Part shown: positions 8,855 through 18,373 of the stretch, piece after piece
Layout of the letters: every line of letters begins with the position of its first letter
Numbering within the stretch: the stretch's first letter is position 1
Assembly: GCA_035328465.1 (NCBI GenBank)
Contig: DAOLIQ010000003.1
Span: 1 to 64,000 of the forward strand
DNA: 64,000 nt
Reading direction: 5' to 3'
DNA from: JADJEI01 sp035328465
GTDB taxonomy: Bacteria > Bacteroidota > Ignavibacteria > Ignavibacteriales > Ignavibacteriaceae
Notes under the pieces: model-generated
The model's database searches: none
The model's input: only the letters and a program-made list of their open reading frames with translations
What the model was told of the DNA's origin: nothing
Program-made: the position numbers and the translations under genes

Positions 8855-8895
8855 CTCGGTGGCTCTCGGTGTCTTCTCTGTGTTTCTCCGTGTAA
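8855..8895 (-). repeat. Right 41-bp inverted repeat of the GxxExxY cassette
   Basis: Read on the minus strand it begins TTACACGGAG and continues with CACAGAG, CACCGAG and CACCGAG heptamers, ending at the base before the GxxExxY ATG. It has the same length as the left copy and points inward like it, so the pair brackets the open reading frame exactly. Confidence 0.85.
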
Positions 8896-8908
8896 CTGTT
8901 GTTTGACT

Positions 8909-11581
8909 TTACGTATTCATCGGGTTGCGTTTGTTTGGATTAATGCCGAGTTCTTTTGCGGCTTTATCCAACGCTTTATCCTGGATTTTTCCTTCTTTAA
9001 ACAATGCAGTTAATGTTGCAAACACAATATGCTTTGCATCCACTTCAAAGAAATCACGTAATGCTTCACGAGTTTCACTTCGTCCAAATCCATCTGTACC
9101 CAAAGAGTATAATCTTCTCGGGAACCACTTAGAAACAGAATCCGGTAATGCTTTTACATAATCCGAAGAAGCAACAAAAACTCCGTCCTCTTTATTCAAC
9201 ATCTTTTCGATGTAAGAAAGTTTTGGTTTTCCTGTGGGGTTTAACAAATTAAATCGTTCAGCTTCGAGAGCATCGCGGCGAAGTTCTTTATAACTTGTAA
9301 CACTCCAAACATCGCAAGCGACGCGATAATCATCTTCAAGAATTTTTGCCGCTTTAATAACTTCATTTAAAATAGTTCCACTACCAAATAACTGTGCGCG
9401 AAGTTTAGCATTTTTTTTGTCTGATGCCAGGAATTTATACATACCTTTCAGTATTCCTTTCTCTACCCCCTTAGGCATTTCAGGCATCGCGTAGTTTTCG
9501 TTCATCAAAGTGATGTAGTAAAAAATCTTCTCCTGATCTTCATACATTCTTTTTATCCCATCACGAATAATTACAGCGAGCTCATAAGCAAAGGCGGGAT
9601 CATAAGCAACCAGATTTGGAACCGGATAAGCAAGCAAATGGCTGTGGCCATCCTGATGCTGTAAACCCTCGCCATTAAGTGTTGTTCTACCCGCCGTGCC
9701 GCCGAGTAAAAATCCTTTTGCGCCAATATCACCGGCAGCCCAAACAAGATCACCAACTCTTTGCATTCCAAACATTGAGTAATAAATAAAAAATGGGATC
9801 ATATTTATTCCGTGTGTATTGTAGGCCGTACCCGCGGCAATAAATGATGACATCGAGCCGGCTTCGTTAATTCCTTCTTCCAGTATTTGCCCGTTCTTTG
9901 CTTCTTTGTAATATAGGAGCGAATCTTTATCAACAGGATCATAAAGCTGACCGGGGTGGGAGTAAATACCAACTTGTCTAAAGAGTGCTTCCATACCAAA
10001 TGTGCGGGCTTCGTCGGGAACGATAGGAACAATAAGCTTTCCAAGTTCTTTATCTTTCAAAAGTTTTGCAAGAATTCTTACGAACACCATTGTTGATGAG
10101 ACTTCTCTGCCTTCTGTGCCTTTATAGAATTCTTCAAACAATGACTCAGGCGGGGTTTTTATTGGACGTACATCTGTTTTGCGCGAAGGTATATATCCGC
10201 CTAGTTCTGCTCTGCGTTTTTTAAGATATTGAATTTCGTGACTGTCTTCATCCGGTTTGAAGAAAGGCTCACCAGAAATGTCATCATCAGAAATTGCGAT
10301 ACCAAAGCGGCTTCTGAATTCTTTCATCTCATCTTCGTTCAATTTTTTCTGTTGATGAGTGATGTTCTTACCTTCACCGCTTTCACCGAGTCCGTAACCT
10401 TTGATTGTTTTTGCAATGATAACGGTTGGTTTTCCGGTATTTTCAACTGCAGCTTTATAAGCAGCATAAACTTTTTCAGGATCATGACCACCGCGCCGCA
10501 TTTTATGTAGCTGCTCATCGCTCATCTTTTCGACCATCTTAAGCAAGTCGGGGTCTTTGCCAAAGAAATTTTTTCGGATATAGTCCCCGCCTTCAACAGA
10601 ATATTTTTGATATTCGCCATCAACAACTTCACCCATACGTTTAACAAGTTTGCCATCAACATCTTTTTCTAAGAGTGAATCCCAATCATCACCCCAAATA
10701 ACTTTTATAACATTCCATCCTGCACCGCGGAAGGCTGCTTCAAGTTCCTGAATAATTTTTCCATTGCCGCGGACAGGTCCATCCAATCTTTGCAGGTTTG
10801 CATTAATAACAAAAATTAAATTATCAAGTTTCTCACGTGAAGCAAGAGTTATTGCGCCAAGAGCTTCGGGTTCATCAGTTTCGCCATCGCCAAGAAATGC
10901 CCAAACGTGCCCGCCGGGTTTTTTCAGTCCGCGGTCTTCTAAGTATCTGTTAAATCTTGCCTGATAAATTGCCATAATAGGACCGAGCCCCATTGATACT
11001 GTCGGGAACTCCCAGAAGTTCGGCATTAAGAAAGGGTGAGGGTAAGAAGTAAGACCGCCGTTAGGATTTAAATCTCTTCTAAAATTTTCTAACTGTTCTT
11101 TGGTAATTCTTCCTTCGAGATAAGCGCGTGCGTAAATGCCGGGAGAAGCGTGTCCCTGAAAATAAACTTGATCGCCATCGTAACCCTCACCTTTACCGCG
11201 GAAGAAATGATTGAAACCAATTTCGTATAAAGTTGCTGCAGAAGCGTAAGTGGAAATGTGTCCGCCGATTCCGCTTTCAAGTTTGTTTGCTTTTACAACC
11301 ATTGCCATAGCGTTCCAGCGGATAAGACTTTTAATTCGCCGTTCAATTTCGCGATCGCCGGGGAAGGGGGGCTGTTTTTCTCTTGGTATTGTGTTTATAT
11401 AAGGTGTGTTTGCGCTAAAGGGAATATGAACCCCGGACTTATGTGCGCGCACTTGAAGCTGCTGAAGCAGTTCAACAACACGTTCAGGACCGCCGTGCTG
11501 CAACACATAATCGAGCGAATAGAGCCACTCGCGGGTTTCTATATCTTCAACTTTGTTATCTTTTTTAATATCATCACTCAT
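8909..11581 (-). CDS. aceE: Pyruvate dehydrogenase E1, homodimeric type
   Basis: An 890-residue E1 of the homodimeric AceE class, which decarboxylates pyruvate with thiamine diphosphate and passes the acetyl group to E2. The ThDP-binding motif is visible as GDGETDEPEALG followed by VINANLQRLDGPVRGN; the N-terminal REWLYSLDYVLQHGGPERV and the segment around GLQHQDGHSHLLAYPVPN are also typical. Length agrees with E. coli AceE (887). AAGGAA precedes the ATG at good spacing. It is the first gene of the operon, and 54 bases separate it from the GxxExxY start, most of them repeat. The divergent neighbour is the T9SS cargo gene. Confidence 0.96.
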   Translation of the reverse strand: MSDDIKKDNKVEDIETREWLYSLDYVLQHGGPERVVELLQQLQVRAHKSGVHIPFSANTPYINTIPREKQPPFPGDREIERRIKSLIRWNAMAMVVKANKLESGIGGHISTYASAATLYEIGFNHFFRGKGEGYDGDQVYFQGHASPGIYARAYLEGRITKEQLENFRRDLNPNGGLTSYPHPFLMPNFWEFPTVSMGLGPIMAIYQARFNRYLEDRGLKKPGGHVWAFLGDGETDEPEALGAITLASREKLDNLIFVINANLQRLDGPVRGNGKIIQELEAAFRGAGWNVIKVIWGDDWDSLLEKDVDGKLVKRMGEVVDGEYQKYSVEGGDYIRKNFFGKDPDLLKMVEKMSDEQLHKMRRGGHDPEKVYAAYKAAVENTGKPTVIIAKTIKGYGLGESGEGKNITHQQKKLNEDEMKEFRSRFGIAISDDDISGEPFFKPDEDSHEIQYLKKRRAELGGYIPSRKTDVRPIKTPPESLFEEFYKGTEGREVSSTMVFVRILAKLLKDKELGKLIVPIVPDEARTFGMEALFRQVGIYSHPGQLYDPVDKDSLLYYKEAKNGQILEEGINEAGSMSSFIAAGTAYNTHGINMIPFFIYYSMFGMQRVGDLVWAAGDIGAKGFLLGGTAGRTTLNGEGLQHQDGHSHLLAYPVPNLVAYDPAFAYELAVIIRDGIKRMYEDQEKIFYYITLMNENYAMPEMPKGVEKGILKGMYKFLASDKKNAKLRAQLFGSGTILNEVIKAAKILEDDYRVACDVWSVTSYKELRRDALEAERFNLLNPTGKPKLSYIEKMLNKEDGVFVASSDYVKALPDSVSKWFPRRLYSLGTDGFGRSETREALRDFFEVDAKHIVFATLTALFKEGKIQDKALDKAAKELGINPNKRNPMNT

Positions 11582-11875
11582 AAAAATTTCCTTTGTGGAA
11601 AAAATGCAATTTTCATATCAAGAATGAATTTTAAGCAGATCCTGCATTAAATAATTTCTGCAGAAAGATTTTGTGCTTAAAATCGGAGTGAAAAAATACA
11701 CTAAAAGGTAAAGAATAACAAGGCGAGGAATGACATTGTGACTAAACATAAGAGTGATAAACTAAATATAATCCTATAATTAAATTACAATCGTTTGAAT
11801 CTTCTCTATCTTGACATTAGGCTAAAAAATTTGTTGGTTTACATACGTTATTAGAAAAAATAAGGAGCAATGAAA

Positions 11876-13456
11876 ATGAAAAAGTTAATGATCATATTTT
11901 TATTATCCTCCATTTATATCAATGCTCAGTTCAATACAATATGGGAAAAGTCTGCATCGTTGAATAATTTACCATCATGGTTTTCAGCCTCAGATACGAG
12001 AGAAAGAGGGTTTGCAGTTAGTTACAATAATGGAAGTCCAAGAGTTTATGTAATAAGTAACAAAGCTGATCCGACCGTTATAATATTAAATGCTTTCACA
12101 GGAGATTCTGTTGGAACACTTAATACTACTGGAATTTCAGGAGGTCTGATACCATTGAACGACATCAGCACTCTTGGATATGGAGGGATATCTCCAATTT
12201 ATGCATGTAACTTGACTGATAACGCTCAGGTTAATCCATTCAAAATTTATAGATGGGAAAATGAAAACAGCACACCAGAATTGATAATAACAGACGATAC
12301 ATTACCACTCAGATTAGGAGATCATTTTAGCTCGACAGTATTTTTTCCATACCGAATTATAGCCGCTGCTTCAAACACAAATAAAATTATTGATTATTCA
12401 TCTTCAAATGGAAATCCTCCCTTTTTCAGAAAGGTTGTTATTTTAAGCGATGGTGTGATTGCTAACAATGCCTCCGCAGATTATAATTGGATTTATCCAA
12501 CGTCTTATGGCGGGTATGTTGTCAATTCAGATGGTCACAGACCAAAATTCTATGATACAACTGGAGTATTCTTGGGCGAAAGTTCTGATACAATCATATC
12601 AGCAGAAAACAATTCAATAAAATTTTTTGCCAATGGTACTTTATGCTGCGATGCACCTTTCTATACAACTTATCAATATGGAATAAACAATGCTGCACTT
12701 GTTTTGTCTGCGGGATATACCGACTACGAATTCCATTGGGGAGAAACACCTTCACTTGGCAGCAACCCAAATCCAGAAAACTTTGGAGATGTAGCGTACT
12801 ACTGGTCGGATAATACACATCTGTATATTTACGTACTTGCAGGAAACAATGGTATTGGAGCTTATTTGACACCCGGATTAACTTTGCCTGTTGAATTAAC
12901 ATCTTTCAATGCTGAAAAATCTGGAACCGAAATAATATTAAACTGGCAAACCGCCACCGAAACCAACAACCAAGGATTTGAGGTTCAGAGAAAAGCTTCT
13001 GTTGGAGATTTTGTCGCAATTGGATTTATCGAAGGAAAAGGAACATCAACTGAACAGCAAAATTATTCCTTTACTGATAAAAGTCTTTCTGAAGGGAAAT
13101 ATTCTTACAGACTAAAACAAAATGACTATGATGGATCATTTGAATATTCAAAAATAATTGAAGTTGAAATTCACAATTCATTAGAATTCTCCCTCTCCCA
13201 AAACTACCCAAACCCATTTAACCCAAGCACAAAAATCAGTTGGCAGTCCCCAGTGGGCAGTTGGCAAACATTGAAAGTATATGACGTGTTAGGAAAACTT
13301 ATAACTACTTTAATAGATGAGTATAAACCCGCAGGAAGTTATGAAGTCGAATTTAAGGCCACATTCGGCAGTCATCATTTAGCTGATGGAATTTATTTTT
13401 ATCAATTAAAAGCCGGAAGTTTTGTAGAAACCAAGAAAATGATTCTGCTCAAATAA
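11876..13456 (+). CDS. Secreted protein with type IX sorting domain
   Basis: About 526 residues. AAGGAG at 11862-11867 lies eight bases before the ATG at 11876 but too close to an ATG at 11870, so I chose the former. A signal peptide ends near INAQF. The next 300 or so residues are of a kind I do not recognise but contain strand-like repeats (VYVISNKADPTVIILNAFTGDSVGTLN) suggesting a beta-propeller. An FN3-like module follows (LPVELTSFNAEKSG, LNWQTATETNNQGFEVQRK), common before sorting domains. The C-terminal sorting domain begins LSQNYPNPFNPSTKI and ends ETKKMILLK. It is expected to cross the outer membrane by the type IX system. Function unknown. Confidence 0.88.
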   Translation: MKKLMIIFLLSSIYINAQFNTIWEKSASLNNLPSWFSASDTRERGFAVSYNNGSPRVYVISNKADPTVIILNAFTGDSVGTLNTTGISGGLIPLNDISTLGYGGISPIYACNLTDNAQVNPFKIYRWENENSTPELIITDDTLPLRLGDHFSSTVFFPYRIIAAASNTNKIIDYSSSNGNPPFFRKVVILSDGVIANNASADYNWIYPTSYGGYVVNSDGHRPKFYDTTGVFLGESSDTIISAENNSIKFFANGTLCCDAPFYTTYQYGINNAALVLSAGYTDYEFHWGETPSLGSNPNPENFGDVAYYWSDNTHLYIYVLAGNNGIGAYLTPGLTLPVELTSFNAEKSGTEIILNWQTATETNNQGFEVQRKASVGDFVAIGFIEGKGTSTEQQNYSFTDKSLSEGKYSYRLKQNDYDGSFEYSKIIEVEIHNSLEFSLSQNYPNPFNPSTKISWQSPVGSWQTLKVYDVLGKLITTLIDEYKPAGSYEVEFKATFGSHHLADGIYFYQLKAGSFVETKKMILLK

Positions 13457-13534
13457 TTTTTTGTTTGGTTAAGCTTTCTTTAAGTTAAATCAGTTGAAGA
13501 GAAAATTGTTTAAGAACATTAAAGGTTAAATAAA

Positions 13535-13768
13535 ATGAAGGCAAAACAAATACTCCTTTTAATAATCGGCGCTATATTTCTGATCATAGTGCTTCAAAAT
13601 ACGGAAGAGATACTGGTTACTTTTTTCTTCTGGTCAGTCACACTTCCCAAGATTGTTGTTCTGCTTATTTCCGCTTTGATCGGATTTGTCGCCGGCATTC
13701 TTATTTTTAGCATCACCACGAAAAGAAAATTAAAAGCAAAAGAACTTGAACAAAAAGAAGTTGGTTGA
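13535..13768 (+). CDS. LapA-like small membrane protein (DUF1049)
   Basis: A 77-residue protein with two hydrophobic helices (about 5-22 and 40-61), a hairpin around NTEEILVTFFFWSVTLP, and a charged C-terminal tail (TTKRKLKAKELEQKE). The QNTEEILVTFFFW segment is the LapA/YciS domain signature. In E. coli LapA helps regulate LPS assembly; here only the family is supported. It stands between the T9SS cargo gene and the rimP cluster with no evident partner. Confidence 0.8.
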   Translation: MKAKQILLLIIGAIFLIIVLQNTEEILVTFFFWSVTLPKIVVLLISALIGFVAGILIFSITTKRKLKAKELEQKEVG

Positions 13769-13835
13769 ATCTGTTTTTATTGTATTTATCAAAACGCTCT
13801 TACTTTTGAAGAATAATTAATTAACACTTCCTTTC

Positions 13836-13866
13836 TTGCTTATTCGGTAAAATAGTGCTAAGTTTG
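13836..13866 (+). promoter_or_regulatory. Bacteroidota-type promoter of the rimP-nusA-infB cluster
   Basis: TTG at 13836-13838 is followed after 20 bases by TAAGTTTG at 13859-13866, a full match to the Bacteroidota pattern TTG, about 20 nt, TAnnTTTG. Transcription would start some 5-10 bases further on, giving a leader of only about 30-35 nt before rimP. Confidence 0.6.
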
Positions 13867-13877
13867 TAGTCAAAGTT

Positions 13878-13899
13878 CGCCCTAATTAGGGCGATTTTT
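13878..13899 (+). terminator. Perfect palindrome plus T run just before rimP
   Basis: CGCCCTAATTAGGGCG at 13878-13893 is a perfect 16-base palindrome followed by ATTTTT, ending six bases before the rimP ATG. It could end read-through from the LapA-like gene. Because the candidate promoter lies upstream of it, it may instead act as an attenuator or translation-control hairpin in the leader, as proposed for rimP leaders in other bacteria. No Shine-Dalgarno lies between it and the ATG. Confidence 0.6.
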
Positions 13900-13905
13900 G
13901 TTTCT

Positions 13906-14361
13906 ATGGATTTATTAAAACAAAAGATAGCTCAGATTGCAAAAGATATTTCAGAGCGAAACAATTTATTTCTTATAGATTTAATTCTACGTGGAAATGA
14001 AAGCAAGCGCATCATCGAAGTTTACATTGACGGCGAAGTAATTGTTACAGCCGATACCCTTGCTGCTGTCAGCCGCGAAATAGATGACCAAATTTATAAG
14101 GAAGAGTTAATCTCCGGCAGTTACAGGCTGGACGTCTCAACTCCCGGAGTTGAACGACCGCTAAAATATCTTCAGCAATATGTTAAGCATATTGGCAGAA
14201 AAATGCAGATGAAAGTAAATCTTAATGGCGAAGAAAAAGAATTTACAGGCAAACTTTTGCAAGTTGAAGAGAGCAATCTTTTTTTTGATATTGAAAATGT
14301 AGAATCATTAATAAAATTTGAACAAATAATTTCAGCTAAAGTAATAATCAGTTTTAGATAG
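13906..14361 (+). CDS. rimP: Ribosome maturation factor RimP
   Basis: A 151-residue cytosolic factor needed for late 30S subunit assembly. It shows the family pattern: an N-terminal alpha/beta domain with IIEVYIDGEVIVTADTLAAVSREIDDQI and the conserved YRLDVSTPGVERPLK, then a C-terminal Sm-like domain (RKMQMKVNLNGEEKEFTGKL). It is the first gene of the classical rimP-nusA-infB cluster, and nusA begins 14 bases after its stop. Confidence 0.95.
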   Translation: MDLLKQKIAQIAKDISERNNLFLIDLILRGNESKRIIEVYIDGEVIVTADTLAAVSREIDDQIYKEELISGSYRLDVSTPGVERPLKYLQQYVKHIGRKMQMKVNLNGEEKEFTGKLLQVEESNLFFDIENVESLIKFEQIISAKVIISFR

Positions 14362-14375
14362 AGGAGAACGATAAA

Positions 14376-15623
14376 ATGAATTACGATATTGTCGAATCCT
14401 TTTCTCAGATGGTTCGGGAAAAAGGTATTGATAAAGACGTATTAGGCGGAATTCTGGAAGAGATCTTCGGATTGCTTGTAAGAAAAAAATACGGTGAAGA
14501 AGCACGCTACGACGTAGTAGTGAATATGGATAAAGGCGATATAGAAATATTTCTCGAACGTGAAATAGTCGAATCTGTCACTGATCCAAACACACAAATA
14601 AGCATAGATGAAATAAATCAACGCGGAAATGATGATGGTCTTGAACCTGGCGAAGACTTTGTAGAGAAAATCGAGCTCTCAACTTTAGGCAGAAGATTAA
14701 TCGTACTTGCAAAGCAATCGCTCAACCAAAAAATACGCGATCTTGAAAAAGAAATCATTTACAATGAATATAACGAACTGCTTAACGAAATAGTAGTTGG
14801 AGATATTTATCAGATAAGAAGAAACGATGTGCTTGTTAACCACAATAAAAACGAACTGCTCCTTCCGAGAAGTGAACAAATACCTTTTGAGAGATATAAA
14901 AAAGGTGAAACCATCCGTGCAGTTGTTAAGGAAGTTCGAAAAGGAGCAAATGGACCGCAAATAATAATCTCGCGTACTGATAATTTATTTTTAAGAAGAT
15001 TATTCGAAATTGAAGTGCCTGAAATTTATGACGGAATTATTGAGATAAAATCAATCGCACGCGAGCCGGGTGAAAGAGCAAAAGTTGCAGTAGAATCGCG
15101 CGACGCACGAATAGACGCAGTCGGTGCTTGTGTTGGTATGAAAGGGGTAAGAATCCACGCAATAGTAAGAGAACTGAACAATGAAAATATTGATGTAGTA
15201 AACTACGCAGAAGACCCTGCCGTTTATATTCAACGCGCCCTATCACCATCAAAAATTAAAAAAGTGGAAGTTGACGAAGTAAATAAAAAAGCAATTGTAT
15301 CAGCAGATAGCGATCAGGTTTCACTAATAGTTGGCAGAAATGGTGTTAATATCAGGTTGGCAATAAAGTTGACAGGATATGAAATAGATATTCTTCGTGA
15401 ACAAAAACCCTACGATGAATATGATGAGGATATCGAACTTATAGATCTTAAAGAAGAACTCGGCAGCGATGTCTATGAATTGCTAATCAATAATCGTTAT
15501 GATACTGCTCTTGAAGTTTTAACTGCAGGTCCTGAAAAACTTAAAGAAATAGAAGGACTTGAAGAAGATAAGATTAAAGAAATTATAGAGATAATTAAAT
15601 CACAATTTGAAGAAGAAGAATAG
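14376..15623 (+). CDS. nusA: Transcription termination/antitermination factor NusA
   Basis: A 415-residue RNA polymerase-associated factor controlling pausing, termination and antitermination. An N-terminal domain (about 1-130) is followed by S1 (about 135-200), and two KH domains with VGACVGMKGVRIHAIVRELNNE and SLIVGRNGVNIRLAIKLTGYEIDI. A short C-terminal helix-hairpin-helix segment follows (EVLTAGPEKLKEIEGL) instead of the longer E. coli acidic repeats, as is usual outside proteobacteria. GAGGAG lies about nine bases before the ATG. It is transcribed with rimP and infB. Confidence 0.95.
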   Translation: MNYDIVESFSQMVREKGIDKDVLGGILEEIFGLLVRKKYGEEARYDVVVNMDKGDIEIFLEREIVESVTDPNTQISIDEINQRGNDDGLEPGEDFVEKIELSTLGRRLIVLAKQSLNQKIRDLEKEIIYNEYNELLNEIVVGDIYQIRRNDVLVNHNKNELLLPRSEQIPFERYKKGETIRAVVKEVRKGANGPQIIISRTDNLFLRRLFEIEVPEIYDGIIEIKSIAREPGERAKVAVESRDARIDAVGACVGMKGVRIHAIVRELNNENIDVVNYAEDPAVYIQRALSPSKIKKVEVDEVNKKAIVSADSDQVSLIVGRNGVNIRLAIKLTGYEIDILREQKPYDEYDEDIELIDLKEELGSDVYELLINNRYDTALEVLTAGPEKLKEIEGLEEDKIKEIIEIIKSQFEEEE

Positions 15624-15644
15624 TACAAGACTGGCTTTCTAATT

Positions 15645-18332
15645 ATGACCGAACCAAAAAGTAAAAAAATAAGAATTTATAAACTTGCATCTGAGCATAA
15701 TCTCTCAGCAGAAGCTATTACTGAATTTCTCCAAAAGAAAGGTTATGAAGTAAAGAATCATATGTCCCTTCTTACTGAAGAAATGATTACGGAAGTAAGT
15801 AACCATTTTAAAAAAGATATTGAGAAAGCAGAAAAGCACTATCAAAAGTTAGCTGAATTCAATAAGAAACGTAAAGAAAAAACTGAAGCAGAAGCTGGAA
15901 AGGAAAAAACAAAAACATTAAAAGTTTCTTCCGAGCCGGTGATTGAAATAGTTGAAATTGAAAAGCCATCTACAATAACCACTCCTCCTTCTCAAATCAA
16001 AACCGAAGGCGAAATAAAAATTCCCGTCGCCGAGGAACTTCTTGAAGAAGTTGTAACAGATGAAATAGAAATCAAGCAACCAGAAGTTGAGTCACCTGTG
16101 CAGCCGGAGGTTGAAGAAACTATTCCAATTCCCGAAGAAGAAGTGCCTAAAAAGAAATCGTTTATCTCCCCAAAAGACATAGAGGGTTCAAAAAGAAAAG
16201 GTCTAAAAGTAGTCGGCAAGATGGACCTCAATTCCGGGAAACTAAAGAAACCGGGAGTTGAGGAAGTTGCACCTGAGCCTAAAATTGTGAAAGAGGAAAT
16301 AAAATTAGACGAACAGGAAACTTTAAAGAAAAAGAAAAAGCCAAGAACAAAGAAAAAAGCAGACGAAGTTCCGACAGTTGAAGAAACCCCGGCAACAAAG
16401 AAAAAGAAAAGAATTAAACGATTTGAAATTGATCAAAAAGATGTTACAGATGCAATCCGTAAAACTCTTATCAGTATGGATGAAACAGGTTTGTCGCAAA
16501 GAGCACTATCTAGAAAACGAAAAAGAAAAGAAAGAGAAGAACAAGAAGATATAAAAGAAGAGAAGAGAATACACGATAAAAGCATTCTTAGAGTAACTGA
16601 ATATATTGCAGTTAATGAGCTTGCTAACCTAATGGAAGTAAATGTAAGTGATGTTATTGCCAAATGCATCGAACTAGGATTGATGGTTTCGATAAATCAA
16701 AGACTGGATGTTGATACAATCACACTCGTTGCCGATGAATTTGGATTCCAGGTTGAATTTCAAGAAGAATATACTTCAGAAGAATTGGAAGATGAAGTTG
16801 ACAAACCCGAGACTCTTAAATTCCGTTCGCCTGTTGTAACTGTAATGGGGCATGTTGATCATGGAAAAACTTCACTTCTTGATTATATTAGAAGAGCTAA
16901 TGTAGTTGCTGGAGAATCGGGTGGAATAACACAACATATCGGAGCTTATCGTGTTGATGTTGGCAATGGAAAATTTATCACATTCCTTGATACTCCCGGT
17001 CACGAAGCATTTACTGCTATGCGTGCAAGGGGTGCACAATTAACTGATATAGTAGTTTTAGTAATTGCCGCCGATGATGCAGTGATGCCGCAAACTATCG
17101 AAGCAATTAATCACGCACAGGCAGCTTCCGTTCCAATTGTAATTGCTATAAATAAAATAGATAAACCGGGAGCTAACCCTGATAGGATAAGGCAGCAGCT
17201 TGCTGACAGAAATATTCTTGTTGAAGACTGGGGCGGGAAATATCAATGTATTGAATTATCTGCTAAAAGCGGTTTAAAAGTTGATGTACTTCTTGAAAAA
17301 ATTCTTCTGGAATCTGAACTCCTTGATTTAAAAGCTAACCCTGATAGACACGCCAGAGGTGTGGTTGTAGAATCCGAACTTGATAAAGGCAGGGGTATAA
17401 CTTCAACAATATTGATTCAGAAAGGAACTTTAAGAATTGGCGATCCATTTGTGGCGGGAATTCATTTCGGCAAAGTACGTGCAATGTTCGATGAAAGAGG
17501 CAATAAAGTTACGGAGGCTCCTCCTTCAACTCCTGTGCAAACACTGGGTTTCGAAGGCCCTCCTCAAGCCGGTGATTCTTTCATCGTAGTTGATTCAGAA
17601 AGAACCGCGCGTGCAATCAGCAATCGCAGACAACAACTAAAACGTGAGATTGACCAAAAGCAAGTTCACCACATCACACTTGATGAAATATCAAATCAAA
17701 TCAGCATAGGGGGAGTTAAAGAACTTGCCCTTATTGTTAAAGGTGATGTCGACGGTTCGGTTGAAGCGTTATCTGATTCTCTGATGAAACTATCTACCCA
17801 GGAAGTAATTGTCCGGGTTATTCATAAAGGCGTCGGCGGTATTTCCGAAAACGATGTTCTGCTTGCATCTGCTTCAAATGCTATTATTATTGGCTTCCAT
17901 GTTAGACCAAACTTGAATGCCCGTAGATTGGCTGAAAATCAAAAGGTGGATATCAGACTTTACAGCGTAATCTATAACGCAATCAACGAAGTGAAATCTG
18001 CCCTTGAAGGATTACTTTCCCCGATACTTTCTGAGGAGGTTACATCCACAGTAGAAGTGAGAGAAACTTTCAAAGTTCCTAAAGTGGGAACTGTTGCAGG
18101 TTGTTATGTGCAGGAAGGCAAACTACAGAGATCAAATAAAATCAGACTGCTTCGCGAAGGTATAGTTATCTTTGAAGGCGATATAGATAACCTGAAAAGA
18201 TTTAAGGATGATGTCCGTGAAGTAGAAGCTGGTTATGAATGCGGCTTAAATATCAGAAATTATAATGATCTGAAAATTGGTGATATAATTGAATCATTCA
18301 AGATTATTGAGACAAAGAAAAAACTAAGCTAA
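15645..18332 (+). CDS. infB: Translation initiation factor IF-2
   Basis: An 895-residue GTPase that joins initiator tRNA and the ribosomal subunits. The N-terminal IF2N motif (KIRIYKLASEHNLSAEAI) is followed by a long Lys/Glu/Pro-rich low-complexity linker to about residue 270 and a second IF2N-like region. The G domain has GHVDHGKTSLLD (about 403), DTPGHEAF, and NKID. Domains II-IV follow, ending near ESFKIIETKKK. The extended acidic/basic linker is typical of the phylum. It is preceded by nusA (21 bases) and followed by rbfA. Confidence 0.96.
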   Translation: MTEPKSKKIRIYKLASEHNLSAEAITEFLQKKGYEVKNHMSLLTEEMITEVSNHFKKDIEKAEKHYQKLAEFNKKRKEKTEAEAGKEKTKTLKVSSEPVIEIVEIEKPSTITTPPSQIKTEGEIKIPVAEELLEEVVTDEIEIKQPEVESPVQPEVEETIPIPEEEVPKKKSFISPKDIEGSKRKGLKVVGKMDLNSGKLKKPGVEEVAPEPKIVKEEIKLDEQETLKKKKKPRTKKKADEVPTVEETPATKKKKRIKRFEIDQKDVTDAIRKTLISMDETGLSQRALSRKRKRKEREEQEDIKEEKRIHDKSILRVTEYIAVNELANLMEVNVSDVIAKCIELGLMVSINQRLDVDTITLVADEFGFQVEFQEEYTSEELEDEVDKPETLKFRSPVVTVMGHVDHGKTSLLDYIRRANVVAGESGGITQHIGAYRVDVGNGKFITFLDTPGHEAFTAMRARGAQLTDIVVLVIAADDAVMPQTIEAINHAQAASVPIVIAINKIDKPGANPDRIRQQLADRNILVEDWGGKYQCIELSAKSGLKVDVLLEKILLESELLDLKANPDRHARGVVVESELDKGRGITSTILIQKGTLRIGDPFVAGIHFGKVRAMFDERGNKVTEAPPSTPVQTLGFEGPPQAGDSFIVVDSERTARAISNRRQQLKREIDQKQVHHITLDEISNQISIGGVKELALIVKGDVDGSVEALSDSLMKLSTQEVIVRVIHKGVGGISENDVLLASASNAIIIGFHVRPNLNARRLAENQKVDIRLYSVIYNAINEVKSALEGLLSPILSEEVTSTVEVRETFKVPKVGTVAGCYVQEGKLQRSNKIRLLREGIVIFEGDIDNLKRFKDDVREVEAGYECGLNIRNYNDLKIGDIIESFKIIETKKKLS

Positions 18333-18373
18333 GCAGATATTATTGTAATAACTTAATACGAATTACATTTTAG

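Noticed and set aside
8442..8895. Classical insertion sequence
   Set aside because: Inverted repeats are present, but the only gene is a GxxExxY protein without transposase motifs, and no clear target-site duplication is visible (flanks 8437-8441 and 8896-8900 differ).
11258..11650. 130-codon frame antisense to the start of aceE
   Set aside because: It covers the conserved N-terminus of E1 in reverse; no motif or ribosome-binding site supports it.
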